A DNA stretch of 64,000 nt, from positions 19,642,501-19,706,500 of the forward strand of contig JAMPIT010000379.1 of NCBI GenBank assembly GCA_026261815.1, given 5' to 3'. Every line of letters begins with the position of its first letter. Positions within the stretch are counted from its first letter, which is position 1. The translations under genes were made by a program, and so were the position numbers. Shown here piece by piece: positions 36,001 through 46,700 of the stretch. The notes beneath the pieces are model-generated. The model made no database searches and was not told the DNA's origin. It saw only the letters and a list, made by a program, of their open reading frames with translations. The DNA comes from Monarcha castaneiventris obscurior. Lineage: Eukaryota; Chordata; Aves; Passeriformes; Monarchidae.

Positions 36001-38012
36001 CTTTTCTGGAAAAGCATGTAGAAAAAAACTAATCACTAATAAATTTGTTGCTTGTATTACTAGGATCAGAGCCTAGCCTTGCAACACCAAATAAGCTTTA
36101 AATTATCAAGTCTTTACACTTCTATTTAAGTCTTTAGTAAACCTTGACTCAGGCAAAACTAAGATATTCAGGGAGAAGGTGCCCAAAACCAGCTTCAAAT
36201 CTTATCTGTGACTACTGAAAACATGGGAATTACTTTTTCAGGCTAGTCTTCCCAGATTTCGGGAAACAAGCAGACAAGCTGTATGAAGAAATATCAAAGA
36301 GCACCCACATGATGCTAAGAAATATCAAAGGCAGTTAAGCAGCCACCATTTACCTATTAGCAATTCAAAAGGGCTTGTTAGGAAGATCTGATAGACAGCT
36401 GCAGCTAATGTGCACTGCTGCTCCTGAAGGGTGTCACCTGCTCACACTGTCTAAGGTGGCAGATACTGCTTCACCCACAGCAGAGCAGCTCCCCAGGACA
36501 GGGATGCAGTGGGGGATACGTGTGCCTTGGATGCACCAAATCCCTGCCTGGCGCATCAGCACAGCTCCATCTTCAGCTGTCTGTGAGCCGAGCAGCTGGA
36601 GAGCAGGTGTGCTTTTACCCTTCTGCTGGCCCTCCCCAGGGCTGGCAGCATCCTGTCCTGCAGCGTGACAGCCACTAGGGGTTTCACTGCCTGCGGTTTC
36701 CCAGCGCTCCTCAGAGCAGTGGTACTCCATCAACACTTCTGGGTTTCAACACTGGAAAGCACACGAACGAGGGCCATGGGGGTTCATGGCCAGAATTCCA
36801 ACTAAATGGATAAAACTTACATTTTCCAAAAATAAATGGAAAAACCACAGCATTTGTTCAAAAATGTTTAAAGATTGGACATTTGCTATGAATTCCTTTA
36901 AGAATATCATTCAGTGGATCATGCCTGCTCCCATGAAGAAAAGCAAATATTCCTCAATCTTCAAATTACTGACAGTAGGAGAGCATCTAGTGTTTTTTTA
37001 GCAGTTACACGTGAATAAGAAAAGGCAGTCATATAAACAATGCAGAGGTACCCTAACAAGGGCATCCCAATTTAAATTATTCCTTAAAATAAAACACTCT
37101 TAAAAATTTATTGTAGCTCGAGTCAATCTCGCACAGATCAATTGTATTTCATTACCAATCTCTTTATTACCTGAAACTTTTTATATTTATATTTGTGTGT
37201 CTTCTGTTACACCATGAATGAAGTAGTCTTTAAAGGGATTATGGATTTGATGGAAGACCATCAGAGAGTTACAAACAGCACAGGAATTGGAGGTCTAATC
37301 CTGTATCAGCAGAAGCAGACCTCTTGCCGTACAAACTGCACTGCATGGCCTCAGCCAAGGGCTGGGATCTGGAAGTGCTTTGCCTTATTGTGGCTTTGGG
37401 TAAAATCTGATTTCCATGGAGTGGAGGACAAGAACAACTGCTATCATGTTTCCTGGATATGGCACTCAGGACATGGTTTAGAGGTGAACGATGCAGTAGT
37501 GCCAGGTTGATGGGTGGACTTGGTGATCTCAGAGGTCCTTCCCAATCCTAACCATTCTACAATTCTAGGACTGTATATGTGCAAATGCAAACAAGCTCTT
37601 TGAAAAATTAAGTGTTTCAGTAAGGTCAGGAGATTTTTTGAATTGCTACTATCCCATGTATGGAATGGGCATCTCCCATTTCATAAACTGGAGCTGCTCT
37701 ACAGTTAAAGAAAATGTTTCTTTTCATTTCTGCCAGTGCTGCACCAAAGACTTCGACCAGGTTGGAGCAAAGCTCAGTATGATCCCCAACATACCAGAAG
37801 ACAGCCACTCACCATTTGTTCTCCACCATGGCCACAACTCCTGGAAACAATCCCCCTGGCAAAGGGCCCTGGCACCCCTTCCCGCAGCCCCTGGCTCCAA
37901 AGGCTTACCGTTGGGTCGGACAGGAGGGCTGCGGACCAAAGGGCTGGTGGATAAACTGGTGAGTACCATGGCTGCTGTTACTTTATCCATGTCCAGTTCT
38001 TCTGGAGATTTC
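14943..38012 (-). CDS. ZNF704: ZNF704, seven 3' coding exons (N-terminus outside window)
   Basis: This is a nuclear DNA-binding protein of the ZNF395/SLC2A4RG family. The spliced product visible here is 336 residues plus one split arginine codon. In order it has a conserved [17 protein letters not shown] block (about 4-20), a Ser/Pro-rich region with a GYWSW motif (36-100), a basic PRKRK run (108-112), one C2H2 finger (C121, C126, H139, H144) and an acidic [14 protein letters not shown] block. It ends in a C-clamp-like Cys cluster (C309, C322, C325, C331) before the terminal FID and stop. The family binds DNA through the finger and/or C-clamp, and family members act as transcription regulators. 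Exons: 38012-37909, 33770-33538, 29957-29857, 27499-27238, 22577-22473, 16780-16686, 15054-14943. All junction phases agree, with no frameshift or premature stop. Paralogues ZNF395 and SLC2A4RG fit less well: the finger linker [16 protein letters not shown] and the ENRDMWC C-clamp match ZNF704 as I recall it. Confidence 0.96.
15055..16685 (-). other. ZNF704: ZNF704 intron F/G
   Basis: This 1631-bp intron is bounded by GTATGG and CTGACAG. It contains a somewhat GC-rich stretch at 15120-15360 with open frames but no recognisable product. It also holds a 41-bp exon-like segment at 15577-15617 that is compatible with the gene's phase (reported separately). No repeats were recognised. Confidence 0.85.
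16686..16780 (-). CDS. ZNF704: ZNF704 exon F (linker before C-clamp)
   Basis: This 95-bp exon has a TTTTTTGTCTGTATTGACAG acceptor and a TTGAG|GTATGG donor. It encodes 31 residues, [20 protein letters not shown] then [11 protein letters not shown], and leaves AG, which with the first G of exon G makes arginine. The flanks VSPTH and HTVLSSPPR agree with the mammalian ZNF704 sequence as I remember it, while the middle ([11 protein letters not shown]) and the end differ more. That makes this the least conserved part of the visible protein. It was located by requiring phase 0 on entry and phase 2 on exit. Confidence 0.93.
18793..18822. repeat. 15-bp tandem duplication
   Basis: AAACATCAGATTATC occurs twice in direct succession without mismatch. 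It is intronic and probably a slippage duplication. Confidence 0.9.
19281..19680 (-). mobile_element. CR1 LINE 3' portion, reverse orientation
   Basis: The plus strand reads AACCACAGAATACCCTGAGTTGGAAGGGA and ATCATCGAGTCCAACTCCTG in pieces, then CTGTTCCAGTGCCC, TCTGGGGGAAGAACC and GAGGTCTCCCCTCAGTCTCC. This is the reverse complement of a CR1 3' region, starting at its tail. About 400 bp are recognisable, fading near 19680. It sits in the ZNF704 intron between exons E and F, in the same orientation as the gene. The chance reading frames across it are not genes. Confidence 0.9.
22473..22577 (-). CDS. ZNF704: ZNF704 exon E
   Basis: This 105-bp exon has a TTTTCACACAG acceptor and a strong CCA|GTAAGT donor. 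It starts and ends in phase 0 and gives 35 residues: [20 protein letters not shown], then [15 protein letters not shown]. The corresponding part of ZNF395 is the IPVSPHIY/SVSWA region after DHAYQ. Because the exon is a multiple of three bases and symmetric in phase, it could be skipped without breaking the frame. I see no evidence that it is. Confidence 0.97.
23051..23076. repeat. Inverted repeat with 9-bp arms
   Basis: CCATTTATC and GATAAATGG pair perfectly around an 8-bp loop. The site is intronic with no known role. Confidence 0.8.
24532..24552. repeat. TTTA microsatellite
   Basis: A short run of about four TATT/TTTA units. This is a simple repeat. Confidence 0.75.
24788..25245 (-). mobile_element. 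Old, diverged CR1-family LINE relict
   Basis: The plus strand shows worn landmarks of the reverse complement of a CR1-type element: GACCAGAACTCTACTC, CTGTATAATGGCATTAAAACCCC, TTGTTGGCTCATGGTCATTCTGTG in part, TTATAGCAGAAAAATCTCATTAG in part, ACATTAAACTGCATCC and TCCACTAATGAC. Divergence is much higher than in the other CR1 pieces here, so it is an ancient copy. It lies in the ZNF704 D/E intron. The subfamily cannot be assigned by eye. Confidence 0.6.
27238..27499 (-). CDS. ZNF704: ZNF704 exon D (acidic and Ser/Pro linker)
   Basis: This 262-bp exon has a GATACAG acceptor and a CAG|GTAACA donor. Its first base completes the glycine begun in exon C, followed by 87 codons ending in phase 0. It encodes [19 protein letters not shown], a long Ser/Pro-rich stretch ([18 protein letters not shown]), [19 protein letters not shown] and LVHTDHAYQ. 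The EEDFYYTE and DHAYQ motifs are shared with ZNF395, and together with the SPVSPS run they make the ZNF704 assignment firm. The segment is probably disordered, with short conserved motifs for partner contact or phosphorylation, which is inference. Confidence 0.97.
27500..29856 (-). other. ZNF704: ZNF704 intron C/D
   Basis: This 2357-bp intron includes the 600-bp solo LTR at 28783-29382. About 135 bp on the transcript-downstream side of it is a 27-bp exon-like segment at 28621-28647 (reported separately). The rest is plain AT-rich sequence. Confidence 0.9.
28783..29382 (+). mobile_element. Solo ERV LTR (passerine ERVL-type) with 5-bp target duplication
   Basis: This 600-bp element starts TGTGTCCTGGTTT and ends ACCATGACA. 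It is flanked by identical ACATG copies at 28778-28782 and 29383-29387. Its body (GTTGATAACACACTGATGTTTT, CTTTTCAGCTTCCCATGCTC in pieces, an ATTAAACTGCTCTTGTC tail with the poly(A)-type signal) is what I recognise as a very common songbird LTR of the ERVL type. No internal retroviral genes adjoin it, so it is a solo LTR left by recombination. It lies in the ZNF704 intron between exons C and D, antisense to the gene. The intact duplication and uninterrupted length suggest a fairly recent insertion. Confidence 0.9.
29857..29957 (-). CDS. ZNF704: ZNF704 exon C (C2H2 zinc finger)
   Basis: This 101-bp exon has a TTTTCAG acceptor and a TTGG|GTAAGA donor. It begins in phase 0 and leaves GG of a glycine codon. 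It encodes [18 protein letters not shown], then [15 protein letters not shown], which is a single complete C2H2 finger of spacing C-x4-C-x12-H-x4-H. The wide Cys and His spacing is typical of the ZNF395/SLC2A4RG family. One exon carries the entire finger, so skipping it would remove the domain and, at 101 bp, shift the frame. A CR1 retroposon starts only about 45 bp upstream in the intron. Confidence 0.98.
29984..30005. repeat. 11-bp tandem duplication at CR1 junction
   Basis: AGTTGTATGGA is repeated twice exactly at the 5' boundary of the CR1 at 30002-30216 and within 50 bp of the exon C acceptor. Confidence 0.85.
30002..30216 (+). mobile_element. CR1 LINE 3' end
   Basis: The stretch carries the usual bird CR1 3' landmarks in order: GGATATCAGGAAAAATTTCTTC, AAAGGGTTGTCAGGCATAGGAACAGG in part, GGAGGTATTTAAAAGACATG, GGACTTGGCAGTGCTGGGTTAA, TCTTTTCCAACTTAAAC and an ATTCTATGA tail. 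It is 5' truncated. It lies in the intron just upstream of ZNF704 exon C, in the opposite orientation. Confidence 0.9.
33538..33770 (-). CDS. ZNF704: ZNF704 exon B (Ser/Pro-rich region and basic run)
   Basis: This 233-bp exon lies between a TTGACAG acceptor and an AAG|GTTAGC donor. Its first two bases join the G of exon A to give glutamate, and it then runs 77 full codons. It encodes [10 protein letters not shown], a Ser/Thr-rich run, [20 protein letters not shown], an acidic PDDGIDEGE stretch, and [12 protein letters not shown] at the end. The closing PRKRK is a plausible nuclear localisation signal directly before the zinc finger, as in ZNF395. The donor GTTAGC departs from the usual GTAAGT, but the phase is fixed on both sides. 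The SP and TP runs could be phosphorylation sites. Confidence 0.96.
33974..34000. repeat. AAAC microsatellite
   Basis: About five successive AAAC units follow an A/T-rich run. This is a simple repeat. Confidence 0.8.
34110..34156 (+). mobile_element. Very short CR1 tail
   Basis: The motif AATTGACCTTTAAAGGTCCC, followed by AACCCAAACTATTCTATGATTTT, is the terminal ~45 bp of a CR1 in sense orientation. It is an extreme 5' truncation with no upstream CR1 sequence visible. Confidence 0.75.
37455..37567 (+). mobile_element. CR1 LINE 3' tail fragment
   Basis: The segment contains GGCACTCAGGACATGGTTTA, GCAGTAGTGCCAGGTTGATGG, GACTTGGTGATCTCAGAGGTCC and a CATTCTACAATTCT end. This matches the CR1 3' UTR order in sense orientation. 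It ends about 340 bp from ZNF704 exon A, within the A/B intron. Confidence 0.85.
37909..38012 (-). CDS. ZNF704: ZNF704 exon A (first visible coding exon)
   Basis: This 104-bp exon has a TTTCAG acceptor just above 38012 and an ACG|GTAAGC donor. It starts with one base that completes a codon from the upstream exon (AG+G, arginine by family comparison) and ends with one base of the next codon. It encodes [20 protein letters not shown], then a Ser/Pro stretch ending VRPN. In ZNF395 the matching block precedes the Ser-rich region. Its hydrophobic AMVLTSL core resembles the segment linked to nuclear export in this family, a role I infer and the sequence does not prove. The exon supplying the preceding residues was not found in the rest of the window. 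Confidence 0.95.
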
Positions 38013-40780
38013 CTGAAACACAGTGAGTGGGAGGCAGGAAACACATCAGCAAATATTTAACTTTTTTTTGGGTTTTTTTTTTTTTAATACCAGCCCAAAT
38101 CCTAAGCCAACACAGCACAGTAACAAAAACAAGCTGCTGCGCAGAGTTCTCCAAGCTTTGGTCTTCTGGCAACCAGAGCATATCAAGAGGCTTCTACAAG
38201 CAAACTAACTAAGTGTAAATAGGAGAAGAAGTGGGAAAAGAGAATACATCTTTGTATAAAATTTTCAGGATTACTGTAACTCTCTGTAACTCTTTACTCC
38301 ATTTTTATTTTTCAGAATTTCAGCTACTCATATTCTGAGAGCTAAAGTGTGTTCTTAAGGCGGTTTTCTTTCCCTTGGATGAAGACATAGAGATGCAAAA
38401 TTGGGTGAGACTACCAGCAACATTAATAACATACATTAGTCTCTATAGGGTAAACAAAAACCATGAACTGAAACTAAAGGATGTGAGTTCGTTGCTTCTG
38501 CTTAACACTGTTAACCTTCCCACACTCCCTCCAAAAGACCGATCCTAAATTTCTCCTGGTTAGATTAAAACCCAAATATTTTAAGTAATTAGGAAACTGG
38601 CATAAAAATGGTGCAGGAGGGGTAGGTGGGGGAGAGAGAGGGAGAGGGAGAAGGAAGGTTGTTCTGCAGGTGTGATGGGTGCCTGAGCCAGCTTGAAGGC
38701 ACAGGGGCCCATTACTGCCTCAGCCTGGTCTTGCTGAGAACCCGTGTAAGTCAGAGGAGAGGACAGGGAGAAGGGGTAATAAGGGAAAGGAGAGCAGCCA
38801 GCTTTCCAGGGAAAGGAAGAGAAGATTCGGACAACGGCAAATACCACCAGGATCCAGGATTCAGTGATCCACTGCTCAAGGAGTCATGGGGTTTTTTTAG
38901 GCAATGAAGGATTTTTTTTTGTCTGTAAAAATTACATATTTTTTTCATGCAAGAGTAACTCTCTCACAATGTAAAGTTTCTGAGGAGTCAATGCACTAAA
39001 ATAAAACTACAAAACCCACTACATTTAGAAGACTTTTGCTTTCCATCCTTGTGGGCTGGAAATCCTTGTGGGGTTTCCACCTTGTGGGTGGAATCAAAGC
39101 AGACAATTTTTTTAAAACATTTGCTTTCAAACATATGACTAATCATCCAAAACCATCTTTTCAATTCCTAGAGATCAAGTTAATTTTGTTCTTACAAAAG
39201 GACACTTTCTCCCCCTGTATTCTGCCTTGTCAGTCTCTGGAGATGTCTCTGGGCCTTGCCAGGAGCTCTACTGAACAGATCAGGTTGGGTCTAATTTAAA
39301 GCCCAAGGTAAGAAGTGGAAAACCTGCTGTTTCCCATCAACTGTTGGTCAGTAAGTCACCAAGAGGAACAGGATGTGCTGGGCGCACTCCCTTTTGTGGA
39401 ATCTTATCTCACCCATCAGGTGGAAGGTTCATTAACTGAAAACTACACTACAGTCCAAGGCTCTTGGTATTTTAGTGAGCAAACCTTGAACTTGCCCATG
39501 AAACAGTTCACAGCTTTCTGGCTGATGCAAGGACCCACACAGATGCTGATGAACACTCTCCCACGCTGCAGAACAGCTTAACTCTCACAACTGTCTTTTG
39601 CAACACATCAGTGCCTGGAACCGAAACACTGATGATGATTCCTGCTGTGTTCTGATTATATCTGTAGAAACCCTTCTTTCCTCCAGCCAAGGCTTTTGCA
39701 AAGAGCACAGCAGCCATATGGTCATCATCAAGTACTGGAAAGGTCTCGGATATCTGCTATAATCAGCTGAATCCTGAATCTGTCACCCATCAGCCAGCAG
39801 AGGAGTGTTTCACTCAGAATGCCAAATTCCTCTGGGATCAGAAGTCCCTCAGGGATGACATGGAGATGCTACACTTTCTCAAGAACAACACTGCCAGATA
39901 ATTTTCCAATTACCTAATTTCCCAGTATGAAAATCTAGTTTCTGAGAAGGCTTCAGTTGCTCTGTAGCCCACTCTGGCCAAACTACACCAACTGTCCCTG
40001 TGACTTTATCCAGTTGTGAATGAACCATTAGTATCTACATTTCTGCAACATACAAGGACAAAATGAGCACAAGCTCCTGGTATGATGGAGAAGCTGATCC
40101 CTAGTGTTTGCAATTAGCCTTCTGACAAGGCTCCTCTGTGTGTGTGGCAACAGGACTAACATGTTCCCATCCAGGCTTCTGCAGAATTGCAAAATCACAC
40201 TACTGCAGTCGTTCCAAATGTTCACCAAGTTGGTGTCAAGATGTCAGTCTAGACTCAGAGCTAATCCCAAAGTTTCCCCAAGTAGTTTATAACAAACTTC
40301 TAGCTCTTCTGGCTTTTCCCCCCCTCTACAATGACAATCACTGCTGTTCTGAAAATCTAACCCTTGCTCTAAATAATTTTACAATGTCCCAAAATCGTCA
40401 GCATTGGCATCTATGCCTAAGGTGAAAGTCTTCACAAGCAGGCAAAGAACAGGAATAGTCATAAGAATCCGTGCCATTTCTAGCCATGCTATACCACACT
40501 CTTGCAACTACTAGAATCCTTTTTTCTTCCTGATCCAATTTAATAGGCTAACAGCCAAAATAAAATAAACTTTGGACTTTTCTTCTGCCCATTTTGAATT
40601 AAAGTCATTTTCACTATTTACCGCTCCTCAACTGCATCCAGCAAACAAGAACACTGCTCGTGTTTCCCAGACACAAGAATTTTAGCTGCTACAAGTGCTG
40701 GCTTATGTGACTCTGCTCCACTTTTACAGTTTGGCTCATAAATGCAAACACACATATTTCATATATCACTCAGCCAGGAC

Positions 40781-40799
40781 TGCAGCAGCAGCAGCAGCC
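40781..40799. repeat. Short CAG repeat
   Basis: Six CAG/GCA units (CTGCAGCAGCAGCAGCAGCC). It is intronic and does not belong to a recognised coding frame. Confidence 0.8.
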
Positions 40800-43700
40800 T
40801 TTGAGAGACAGGCAAGGCATAAAACTGAAGAGAGGAACCACTTAAGCCATCTGCATTTAGTCAGCATCACGTGTGAGCTGATGCCTTAAGACTGCCCCAG
40901 TACTTCCCAGATTTCTCTGCTGGAAAGATGAACCTGCACACAGCTGTTCAAAAGTATTTGCACTCAGAGGGGAGAGTAACTTGTTTGTAACGCCATCAAT
41001 TGTTCCCAAAACATTTATCCCACCATTGCTAAGACGATTTTCTGTGGACTGAAATCAAAAGCCCTCATGTTACTGTTATTAGGTGTAATGAAATTTAAAT
41101 CAGTTGTAAGATCATCTACTACATCAACTATGAAGACTTCTTTTCTCTAATCCCACATCCCAGTCTCCAAATGACACCTCCCAACTTCTGGATAAATGTA
41201 CTTGTGTCAGCCCAGTCTCCATTTGAGAACCAAGCAGTTTCGGATCCTTTCTTTCCAAGTGTTTGTAAATCCAAACTCATGAAATAGCTGACTTACAATG
41301 ACCCAGCTGAGATATTAGCAGCAGAAGTTACAGGTCCATGGGGACAGACTTTTTACCATCACCCCAGGTCTCTCCGTTTCATGTCTCTCTGCTTCCTCAG
41401 CAGGGAGAGTGGTTTCACTGGATTCCTGCAAAACACTAATCTAGCAAAACACTAACCTGGCCATTAAAAGTGTCCTTTTTTTAAACAGTCAAGGTCAAAT
41501 CAAACTTAGTTACTACACTTACTCTCGATCAATCATTTCCTTGATTTTGGTGATGAATTTATTGCTTTTTGGATAATAATTTATCAATGTCAAGCAACCA
41601 TCACATTTTCCCCAGTCAAAGCTCTCTACAAGGAAAGGCTGGGTTTAAGCTCCAGAAGACGAGAAAAAGAGGGTCCAAGACAACTCCAAGGCTATGGAAG
41701 TGTTCCAAACCAACACAACATCTAATCTCCTACTGTCCCATTTCCTCTGCCAGCTCCAGGCCACTCTTACCTTCAAACTCCCTACTAAGTATTATTTCCA
41801 TCTGGACACACCCATACAACACTTCTATTTTTTAATCTATTTTTTAAGACTTGCTTTCAAATAAATCTTTAAAAATACAAATTTTTATTCTAGTTTGTAA
41901 GTCTTCAGACTACTCTTTATTACTTGCCTGGCTTAGATCAAAAAGCCTGTAGTCCTTTCTCTTGGGAAGACTGCATTTTAAGTCAGTACTTTACACAAGC
42001 ATATTTTAAGGGTACTGGAGAATATCCTTAGAGCAGAGAAACTTGTAGTTGAGAGCAGGTGGTTTTGATAAAATTGACCCTATTGAAAAGCACAACCAAA
42101 TTCACTTGAAGCAAAGAAAAATAAATTTCATTTTCCCTGCCCACAACTCCAAAGCTTTCAGTCAATTCCCTGACCAGAAACCTCTGACTCCAGTGCAGCC
42201 ATGCTCCAAGCAATGAGGCACCAGTTCACTGTGCTGAAAGGGCTCTCCTACACTCCAGAGCTGCCCCAGCACAGGCTGAGTGTGGGCCAGGCAGTGTTTC
42301 CTCACTCCCACCAAACAAGGAGACGGACAGCAGCATCCTGCAGCTGGCATGACCAGGCTGCAAGGGGGTAGAAACTGCAGCATCAGAAGAGCCCCGCAGA
42401 GGGGAAAGGGAATAATATTTGCAATTATTTCAAGTGGATGTTGGCTACAAAAGTTGATGGTCAAAGAACCATTCTTCTCTAGAATCACATACCCCTGCTT
42501 TCCAGCAGGCCAAACCAGCACAATGGTCCATATAAATAATCCAAGGTCATCAGCATTTTTTAGTAAAAGCCATAATTTTTCACAATAAAGCAAAAAGCAA
42601 AGGGAAATATTTCCAAATATTATGTTGAATTAGCATAGTACTATAATGATACATCTCAAAACATTGTGAACATTACTGTTCACACATTTAAAAAGAAAAT
42701 GGGTGTTTGTAATCTGAAGGAGAGACAATAATAATGCACTAATTAGAAGTTAAGGATTTCTGCCTTTGCTCATTGTGGTCAAACATAAAATTAACATTTT
42801 CCACATTAACTTAATATTTGCAGACTAATTCATGTGCAGAATGAAGGGTCTTTCTTTCTTTCTGCTGCCCTTGTTATTTTTTTATAGTGACAGCTACTAG
42901 AATTAATTAAGATGAAAATCTTTTATTGTACAACTATAGGAACTTTTCTTCTAAAAAAAACATATATACCTGAACTTCTCAAGAAAAAAAAAGAAAAATG
43001 CATCTAAGGCCACCTCAAAGTTCTCTACCTCCTCCTGGCCAAGCTAATGGATTTTGCTATTCAGTTATTCAAAGGGCCTTTGGAAGTCTGGCTGGTGTGT
43101 TAAGAGCCTGACAGCACTTGACAGAGTCCTCAGTAACTGGGACGCTGACTTTCTATTTGCACTGTAATAGCTTAAAGACAATAAAAAGTCTCTGCACATC
43201 AGTCCTAACAGATGGGAGACATTCACAGAGTGGTTCGCAGCATTCTGGAGTAGAAAATATGTTTAACAGAACTGAAGAAAAAGTGGTGCATATTACAGGC
43301 ACGTTTCTCAAACTCTTTTATTTGAACTTGCATCTAGCACTGCTCCACGAAGAATGGGTCTGTTTTTACAAACACATATTTCTCTGTTGCCTCCATTGTC
43401 ACTAAAACCACTAAAACTAGACAGAAGATAATCCATTCATTTTTACAACCATTCTGTAGGTGTAGATACCCAAGCAATTGTGGTATTTGGTTCCAAAGGT
43501 TGGCTGATGTACTCTCTCACACACAGGGCTCTCTCTCACTTGTCTCTCCCTCTGCTGCTCCTGCCACCTCCTCAGGCTAGATGGCTTCCCAAGTCATGGC
43601 TCCTGGTGTGTCCCCAGGAGCACCTGGAGCACCCTTTCCCAGTGCCCTCTCCTCCCTGCAGAGGTACAACCCAGTGATGCTACCCTGGCTGCTATGGAGG

Positions 43701-46700
43701 CTACCACCACACCAGGCCTCCCCAGGGAGTGCCTGCAGAGCAGCACCAGCAATACAAAGGATGTTAAATTACTGTGATTCCTGCGGTCTGGTGTAAACAC
43801 ATCCCACGGACATGCTCTGCTGCTGCTGCCCCCTCTGCAGTCCAGCGGCAGGAATAGCTGCTTTGCCCTATAAGGCTCCCCAGAAAAGTTTGCTTAAGTT
43901 TTGCAAAACAGATGGAAAATGCCTTTTTCATGGAAACCTTTTCATCACTGCTTTTTGACCAACTTGTCGACTTTCTTAAAGATAACTGAAATTTCAAACC
44001 TATCCATATGGAAACAGGACAGAACTCCAGATCTTGCTATCTGATTTACAAAATATGGGATACAGCGTGCTGGGACTGGGGAGAGGATGAGTAGTAAAAC
44101 ATTGCTCTCATTACTGGCTGGTGATAAGATCTACAGTTTTAAATGCTCTGCAAAAACGGGAACAGTGAGGCAAGCCAAATTCCACACTGGGAGATAAGCT
44201 GCAGTTTACACTAACAATTTATTCTATGTATTGAAAAAAATGATCCAATGAATAATTTTTACTTTTCAAACAGCTGCAACCTATCAGGAAGACTTATCTG
44301 GCAAAGAGCCCTTGGGGCAATGACTGAAGCTGTAGTAGGAGTATGACACAGAAATTGTGTGCTTCAAAACAGAGCAATCAAATAAAGGGTAATCTCTTGG
44401 CAGATTATGAGTGCAAAGCAAAAATTAAATTCAGAAAGGAATAACAGAGAACAGTTGTCCCTTATGGTCATCCACCAATCTTGAGAATTTTTGGGGAAGA
44501 TTTTCTGCTCCATTTCCTCTACTTTAAAGGCCACTTGCTGATGCAACAAATAACTGTCTGCAAACCAAGTCCCAATAGTGCCCTGAAGCAACAGACCAAT
44601 TATTCCAAATCTTACCCAAAATATTCATGTTCCATCCTTTTCCTGCCTGTGCCTTGTGTTATTGTTCTATTTTGTTCACAGGTACATCCCCATTCATAAA
44701 TGAGATCACTTTGATGGGATACTGTTTAGAGAAAGAAAACTTCACACTTCTGCTGCTTTCCTCAGGGAACGGGGCTGGACCACTCAATCAATGCAACACA
44801 AATTACCACGCTGAACACAAAAAAAGATGGAAAAATAACAAAACAAAAAGTCCATAATTCTTCCCTAACTTTTGAGGAGAATGATCAGCTGAAGATATCT
44901 TTACAGCATGCTACAGGAACTTTGTCCTTCCCAAAGTAAGAGAAAATGCAAGGTCAGAAATGTTTTGCTCTTCCTTCTTTCCCTCTTATCTATTGCAAAC
45001 AGCATGATTCCACACATAATGTCTCATATTCCCAAAATATGTTTTGTAGTATTACTGCATATATGCAGTCCTAATGCACATACATGGATAATCTGTTTAG
45101 CACAATTTGTCTCTAAAAAGTTTTTCTAAGTCAAGCTTAAAACAATATTTCCCTGTTTTTCTGCCACACAATAAAGTATAATTTTTTTCTAATAAAACAT
45201 ACATTGATGAAACACTTGAAAAAACCTGCAAGTCCTCATCTCACCAAATCAAAGAGCCATAGGCATGTTGTTTTGTTGCTACATATATCTACTACTATGA
45301 ACAAGATGGCAAGCACTTTGCTGAAATCAAGTCAGTCTCAAAAATGACCCAAGGGTCAGTTTCTGTTTATTGTTAATATTTACATGTCACTCTTCCTGAG
45401 CTCTCCAAATCCTTGTTTTTTGCAAGCAAGAAGCAAAGAGAATTGGAAATAAAAAGCCACTGACTCTGGACAATGCTGTCCAGAGCCGCCAGTACTGCTG
45501 AAAGAGATCTGGAGACTCCAAGCAAGAAACACCTCAGGGATGATCCTCTGCTCCCTGCCAAAGTGAGACTGTATACCCTGAAGAGTGGAACCATTAAGCC
45601 ATTGTTTCTATAGCTTACACAAGCCAAAAGGTCACAGCACTGTAAACTATCTTCCAGGGGATTCTTTGCAATTGCAGACATTCAGGAGACACACACTATG
45701 GTTCACCTCACAACTGGCTGGATTTCTGTCCTCCATCCATTAGAAACCTGCCTCAGAACAGAGAAGAAAAAGAGTTAGCTCATCTTGCCCTCTCCAGTCC
45801 CAACTTCCCTTCTCCTGTCCTTGCACCTGTTCTGCAGGGCTACAAAGACAACAGTACCTGGGACAGCTAATTCAAAACTATTTTGTCTATGCACACATCC
45901 ATGAAGAGCATCCAGGTACACCTCTCAGATGGGTTCTCTTTCCATTGCCCTGATCATCCTACAAGTTTGTGTTCATCTCATTAATAAGAGTACATCCATC
46001 ATGAGCAAAGCTGCTCCAAGTGTTATTAATATGGTCTTGTCCTCATCTTCTACAAGGACGCTGTTATTTTCCTGTTCTTGTTGAAATCGCCATGATTTGA
46101 GTCACAGGACTCAGTCACCTGTAAGGAACAGTAGAACCCCACTGCTGTTCTCTTGGAATGCTTGTTTAGCATTCCAATGAAGTTGGAATTATTTGGTGCT
46201 AATGAATTTTTTTTTGTTTTGAACAGGCGATGAAAATGTTTCCTGCTAAATATAGTAACATACACAACTGACATTTATCTCTACATCCAGCCCAATTACA
46301 GACCAGATTTTAATGCTTTTCCTTTCTCGGTTTTAATTTTCTCAGGAAAGATCATTATTGAGATAGCAGCACTTCCAGATACTTTTCAGGTAGAGCAGTA
46401 GGGAGTATGGTACAAATATCAGTAACATATAAACTCTCATACTTTATATGTGGGACTCTACAGACCACTTGGTCCGTTACTCCGCAGCCAGCACTGACTA
46501 TTTCAAAGGAAGATGCAACAGGGACATTCCCACAACTAATGTATCATCCAATCCCCATTAACTACCTATTTCCTTACACTCTGTGACTAGATTAAAAAAG
46601 CACAAACAGAACATTCTAGATTATCCAATACATCTTCTATCAGCTATGGCTCTGGATATTCTTCTTTTCCTCATTTTCTCCCTCCTCTGTACATTGTCCT

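Larger units (their letters stand above)
33771..37908 (-). other. ZNF704: ZNF704 intron A/B
   Basis: This 4138-bp intron carries an (AAAC)n microsatellite at about 33974-34000, the CR1 tails at 34110-34156 and 37455-37567, and two GC-richer patches (about 34430-34860 and 36400-36720). I could assign no function to either patch. Confidence 0.9.
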